A DNA stretch of 64,000 bases from Carboxylicivirga linearis. Lineage in GTDB: Bacteria; Bacteroidota; Bacteroidia; Bacteroidales; Marinilabiliaceae. The position numbers were made by a program, and so were the translations under genes. How positions within the stretch are numbered: position 1 is the stretch's first letter; each line of letters starts with the position of its first letter. Below the pieces are notes generated by a model, which saw only the letters and a list, made by a program, of their open reading frames with translations, was not told the DNA's origin and ran no database searches. The DNA is taken from the NCBI RefSeq assembly GCF_018271995.1, contig NZ_JAGUCO010000015.1, forward strand, positions 62,001 to 126,000, given 5' to 3'. Of this stretch, positions 61,401 through 64,000 are shown one piece after another.

Positions 61401-63416
61401 GTATAATAAACCTGCATTATATGCTTGGTCACCTTCCGGTTTAATCCACATCTCAATAGTAAAAGGAAGGGAGCTAAGGTTTAATCCTGAGATATTAATA
61501 TTACTTTGGCTGCCGTCAGATCCACCAGGTAATTTCATTGCAAAATTTAAATCAGAAGGTAATTCAGGATCACATACATCCCCAATACCATCTTCATCTA
61601 AATCTTCCTGATCAGGGTTAGGAACGTCTGGGCAATTATCAATATCGTTGGGTATTCCGTCGCCATCACGATCGTCGTCGCAAACATCACCAATACCGTC
61701 TCCATCCATATCAGCCTGGTCGGGATTTGCTACCATTGGGCAGTTATCATCAAAATCAGCTATACCATCCTGATCGGTATCCTGCATAACAAAAGAAGAA
61801 ACGTAGCTACCTCCGTTAATAACTCCATGATTAGCATCGGATGTTAAGTCGGTTGCTGTTTCAGCCTGATCGTCGAAATTCCAATAACCTGCCAGGCCTG
61901 TTTCATCGCCATTCAGTTTAATGTATTTACTATTGGCAATTTCTTCAGCTGATCTTTCAACTGTCCAAACACGAATCTCATCCACCATCCCTTTTAAGGT
62001 TCTGGATTTATCGGTTGAAGTAAAACTGATATCATCATACCCAATTAGCATAACTTGACTAAAAGGAAAAGGAGTGAAGCTACCTGTTTCTTCAGTTGGT
62101 ACCCCATTCAAGTAAAAGGTTTTTGAAGTTTCGGTTACGACCATGGCAACATGGTTCCATTTCTCAGGAGTTGGCTCAACATCAGGTAAAGTTGAATTGC
62201 CTTGCCAAATAGCCTTTATTTTGGCTTCATTTCCACCCCAACGTTCATACTGAAGTCCTATGTCAGGAGATCCACCTGATTCTCTACTGTACATCAGTGT
62301 GGTTCTTTTTAGACCATCTTCGCCAGCAGCTGGGTTATACCACATTTCGATGGTAATAGGTAATGAGTTTAAGTTTAAGGCAGGTATTTCTATGTTACTA
62401 ACAGTACCGTCTGTACCACCAGGTAAATACATGGCATAATTACCCTCAACTACAAAGTTAACGGTGTAAGTTTTAATGGTTGATCCGTCAATAGCTGTTA
62501 CTTCAAGAGTGGCAGTAGCACTACCAAGCGATGTGTTAATGATACCCTCACCGTTTACCTTTGCTGCGTTAATTTCTTTTTGAGCTTCAAGTGTAACAAA
62601 TGAAGTTCCTTCTGGCAATGTAACTGTATAATCAGTAACATCCGGATCGAATGCAGGAGAAAGAGCACCTGCACTAAGCGTAATGTCGGTTAAGTTAGCA
62701 CTGCTGTAATTGTAAGCTACCGAGTCAGCAGAAAATTCTCCGCTATAAATATTGAATTCATGAATTGAACCTAACCAGGTAGGGTCGTTGCTGTAACCAC
62801 TTTTACACAAATAAGCAAAATTGTTACTTAACGACTCAATGTTGTTAGTGGCAGATAAAGGTGTGGTTTGTGATAGCTGGCCATCTATATATAAAGTAAT
62901 AGCGTCATTTGTTAAGGTGCTAACGATATAATGCGTTTGACCATCGTCTAACTCAACCCCATCAGCACCAGTTTCGTAATCCCATGGAGACGAGTCGGAG
63001 CATGAAATAGCTGCGCGACTTTTATTATCAGCCCGGGCAATGGCTGTGAAGTAGTTGAAAGTTCCGTAGCCTGAAGCATTGGTGTTTCCGAAGTAATAGG
63101 TCATGGTATTACCCGGGTTAGTTCCATCACCAGCAGTTACTACTGTTTCTATTGTTATAGCAGAGTAATTATTGATGCCAATTTCCGAAGCCGGAAGAGA
63201 AATATATTCACCTTCAGTTGAGGCTGTGTATATTCCATTTGCTATTGTTCCTCCATGCAATGTGCCATCTGCTCCACTTACAATATCCTTGGCTGTTCCA
63301 TCCTCAAAAGTATAGGAATGATTAAGTGTGATATCGGATTGTGCCGTAATTGAATTGGAAGAATAGACTCCTATTAAGATAAGGAGTAATTTAATGGTTT
63401 TTGTAAACGTTCTCAT
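58443..63416 (-). CDS. Giant multidomain T9SS cargo with LamG, TSP3, BNR-4 and PA14 modules
   Basis: A 1657-residue secreted protein. In order: signal peptide (LLLILIGVYSSNSITAQ), LamG-like lectin domain (about 30-235), cadherin-like beta-sandwich (about 245-320), second LamG (about 335-545), calcium-binding thrombospondin type 3 repeats (about 545-618; DMDGDGIGDVCDDDRDGDG), third LamG (about 630-835), a neuraminidase-associated-like domain (about 840-965), BNR-4 propeller (about 1000-1440; LSPKDGTIHLAYDHHNDDLN), PA14 (about 1455-1570) and a T9SS sorting domain. BNR-4 propellers include ulvan lyases, so a carbohydrate-active role is plausible. It is transcribed alone. Confidence 0.85.
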   Translation of the reverse strand: MRTFTKTIKLLLILIGVYSSNSITAQSDITLNHSYTFEDGTAKDIVSGADGTLHGGTIANGIYTASTEGEYISLPASEIGINNYSAITIETVVTAGDGTNPGNTMTYYFGNTNASGYGTFNYFTAIARADNKSRAAISCSDSSPWDYETGADGVELDDGQTHYIVSTLTNDAITLYIDGQLSQTTPLSATNNIESLSNNFAYLCKSGYSNDPTWLGSIHEFNIYSGEFSADSVAYNYSSANLTDITLSAGALSPAFDPDVTDYTVTLPEGTSFVTLEAQKEINAAKVNGEGIINTSLGSATATLEVTAIDGSTIKTYTVNFVVEGNYAMYLPGGTDGTVSNIEIPALNLNSLPITIEMWYNPAAGEDGLKRTTLMYSRESGGSPDIGLQYERWGGNEAKIKAIWQGNSTLPDVEPTPEKWNHVAMVVTETSKTFYLNGVPTEETGSFTPFPFSQVMLIGYDDISFTSTDKSRTLKGMVDEIRVWTVERSAEEIANSKYIKLNGDETGLAGYWNFDDQAETATDLTSDANHGVINGGSYVSSFVMQDTDQDGIADFDDNCPMVANPDQADMDGDGIGDVCDDDRDGDGIPNDIDNCPDVPNPDQEDLDEDGIGDVCDPELPSDLNFAMKLPGGSDGSQSNINISGLNLSSLPFTIEMWIKPEGDQAYNAGLLYNRPGNIGIEYASSWQGLNLIRYMHSGGGGEQYGSNSLTGTVTPDVWHHLAVVMTGSSRTVYLDGRPSEELANFTAVDYSNGDLYIGWDSDAAERAFKGIIEDIKIWSSARTAQEIEDNKFTIYNGDEDGLIAYYNFDDRDLTQATDLSSNANHGTISGGMYVLSNIHTSMEYVQSTTSQPSGYVNTGESVVMCIEVETVHMQDAISITQFDLSATGTTNLSDIKNVMIYAAGTDSLFSTNNLIAETGTALSSEDFTIDCDYTLEGGKNYFFVMYDVSREAANGNYLDIVCNQVTVNGVIETPNITSPEGQLELNSDIFIHNIKFPYDIVSNNAFTTATGSNFVSFQQNALATYNGYQYITYWSSDSYVCLARKKLPKGEWEEIKFDYKSNYDVSDNHYNISFGLSPKDGTIHLAYDHHNDDLNYSRSTVDLLNDPDNAEWSKTSFTSNRNYLISGQSILFSSNVNDQWYGGVTYPRFITKPNGDMLFEFRSAYSGNGDSYLFEYSEGEWTFIGEYLHGRDEKFPGGSAPAGYIDNCGYINGLHYTPGGTRLHVSLVWRDEFDANSNHDIGYAYSDDDGRTWYNDAGTLIATTGTDQRLNITSEGFIIKSLSTNLGLINQEGQAVDSNGDIHILNSWILDGDSQSSWGSRRANAYLRHIYKDDNGVWQADVIGMSNTDRSDIAVDKFNNLYVIAPGYRVFFASAAEKWKTWTEFDFSEASTATAEGLIDRELLLQENVLSFCFAHSDMDGKIIVPYYLLENTDGNGNGVNVSVFDDIQFETLNNQQLNNINITNNDIATGSEEVGIIFEGDLETKYTEPYTLYLTTTGSVNVYINDELAIETGSLTTETEFQTTLDLVPYHTYRLRIEATYSTGNVSTKLEWQSDSQAREIVPIASLYGELKDYSTNINDAIKTIKVETIPNPFHSSFTVKADGINQYQLFNAAGSLMESGEFENVGTLGSSLTSGIYFLKIMNDKTETTVKVVKK

Positions 63417-63588
63417 AAATATGAATAATGTAAATAATGTAATTCGAATTGATTTAATAACAGGTAATATAGGAGCGTAAAACTATGTGAACGTTTGTAG
63501 AATGGAATTAATAAAATTTAAAAAGACTAATACATATTCGCCAATATTATTATAAGAGAATCTTGTTTCAAGGGTTAGAAGCAATAAA

Positions 63589-63617
63589 AAAGGGCTATCT
63601 AATTTAGATAGCCCTTT
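63589..63617 (-). terminator. Terminator after the partial T9SS cargo gene
   Basis: Perfect 12-base arms AAAGGGCTATCT (63589-63600) and AGATAGCCCTTT (63606-63617) with a 5-base loop. On the minus strand the stem is followed by a T-run. Confidence 0.85.
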
Positions 63618-63636
63618 AAAATTAGAGGTTTACAGT

Positions 63637-64000
63637 TTATTTTTTAATAACTTTTAATATGGTTGTTACACCGTTGCTTTCAACTTCAACTAAATAGATT
63701 CCGTTAGTTGTTAATTGAATTGTTTCGGTTGAAGAAGTTGCTTTAACTGTTTTTATTAATTGACCAGATAAGCTGTAAACTTTAATCATACCTGGGTTTT
63801 CGCTAAACTCAACATTGAAAACTGAAGATGTTACGGTTGGGAATACTTTAACAGATGACTTATCTGTTTTTGAAATACCAGTGCTGGTTTCTTCAAAAAT
63901 TTCCCAATTGTCTATGTAACCAGTTAAACCAGTTGCACCTTCGCAATTGTTAAAATAGCTTAGTCCTGTAATAGCAGTTTCGCTGGTTGTAAATACGCTG
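63637..64000 (-). CDS. C-terminal end of another T9SS cargo protein (5' end beyond window)
   Basis: About 121 codons at the right edge encode the end of a secreted protein. The visible part closes a lectin-like domain (ATGLTGYIDNWEIFEETSTG), followed by a type A T9SS sorting domain (SSVKVFPTVTSSVFNVEFSE to NGIYLVEVESNGVTTILKVI, ending KK). The stop is at 63637-63639 and a terminator follows. It lies 221 bases upstream of the start of the giant cargo gene on the same strand, and both may belong to one polysaccharide-related group. The function of the missing part cannot be judged. Confidence 0.8.
   Translation of the reverse strand, partial: SVFTTSETAITGLSYFNNCEGATGLTGYIDNWEIFEETSTGISKTDKSSVKVFPTVTSSVFNVEFSENPGMIKVYSLSGQLIKTVKATSSTETIQLTTNGIYLVEVESNGVTTILKVIKK

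Overview
The window looks like a chromosomal segment of a free-living, polysaccharide-degrading member of the Bacteroidota, most likely a marine or anaerobic Marinilabiliales/Bacteroidales-type organism. That inference rests on type IX secretion (T9SS) C-terminal sorting domains on several large secreted proteins, a hybrid two-component system (HTCS), an ECF sigma/FecR pair, LytS/LytTR pairs, DUF4270 and DUF4907 proteins, a fused fucokinase/GDP-fucose pyrophosphorylase (Fkp), a Nudix-type AraR regulator, promoter boxes of the TAnnTTTG type, and AT-rich spacers. I see no rRNA, tRNA, CRISPR array, intact insertion sequence or phage genes.

Layout. 1-5.6 kb (minus strand): an efflux operon reading TolC, MacA-like adaptor, MacB-like ATPase, MacB-like permease, then a LytS-type kinase cut by the window edge. 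5.6-7.5 kb: a repeat-rich patch with gene remnants, a small membrane protein and paired multi-hairpin repeats. 7.5-14.7 kb: a DUF1275 membrane protein, then a DUF4270 lipoprotein/outer-membrane protein pair divergent from a Kelch lipoprotein, a DUF4907 protein and a LytS/LytTR pair. 15-25.4 kb: an L-arabinose locus (araR, araA, Na+ symporter, araD, polyol-type dehydrogenase, araB, rpiB-like isomerase) followed by transketolase, so arabinose is carried to xylulose-5-phosphate and into the pentose phosphate pathway. Matching palindromes lie in front of araR and araA. 25.4-26.4 kb: a gene-poor block with a heptad-type tandem repeat and dispersed repeats.

26.4-38.4 kb: envelope and secreted proteins. 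These are a MORN-type lipoprotein, a large TPR-MORN protein, an active-looking DUF3857 transglutaminase, a second one that has lost its catalytic residues, a lipoprotein, an AraC regulator and a T9SS cargo. 38.4-47.6 kb: L-fucose use, with fkp and an AraC regulator divergent from fucI, fucK, fucU and fucP; no fuculose-phosphate aldolase is present. 47.8-55.4 kb: an HTCS sensor, a GH43-type lipoprotein, and a GH105-type enzyme whose C-terminal Ig/discoidin/T9SS part is out of frame after a run of ten A. 55.5-57.4 kb: an ECF sigma/FecR operon ending in a small cysteine-rich secreted protein. 58.4-64 kb: a 1657-residue LamG/TSP3/BNR-4/PA14 T9SS cargo and the end of another cargo.

The most unusual signal is non-coding. 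Two inverted copies of an intercistronic element (about 2.79-2.91 kb and 23.14-23.25 kb) conserve loops and one stem, while three other stems differ in sequence between copies but stay complementary within each copy, which is the pattern expected for a selected RNA or DNA fold. Several other hairpin-built repeats share the window.
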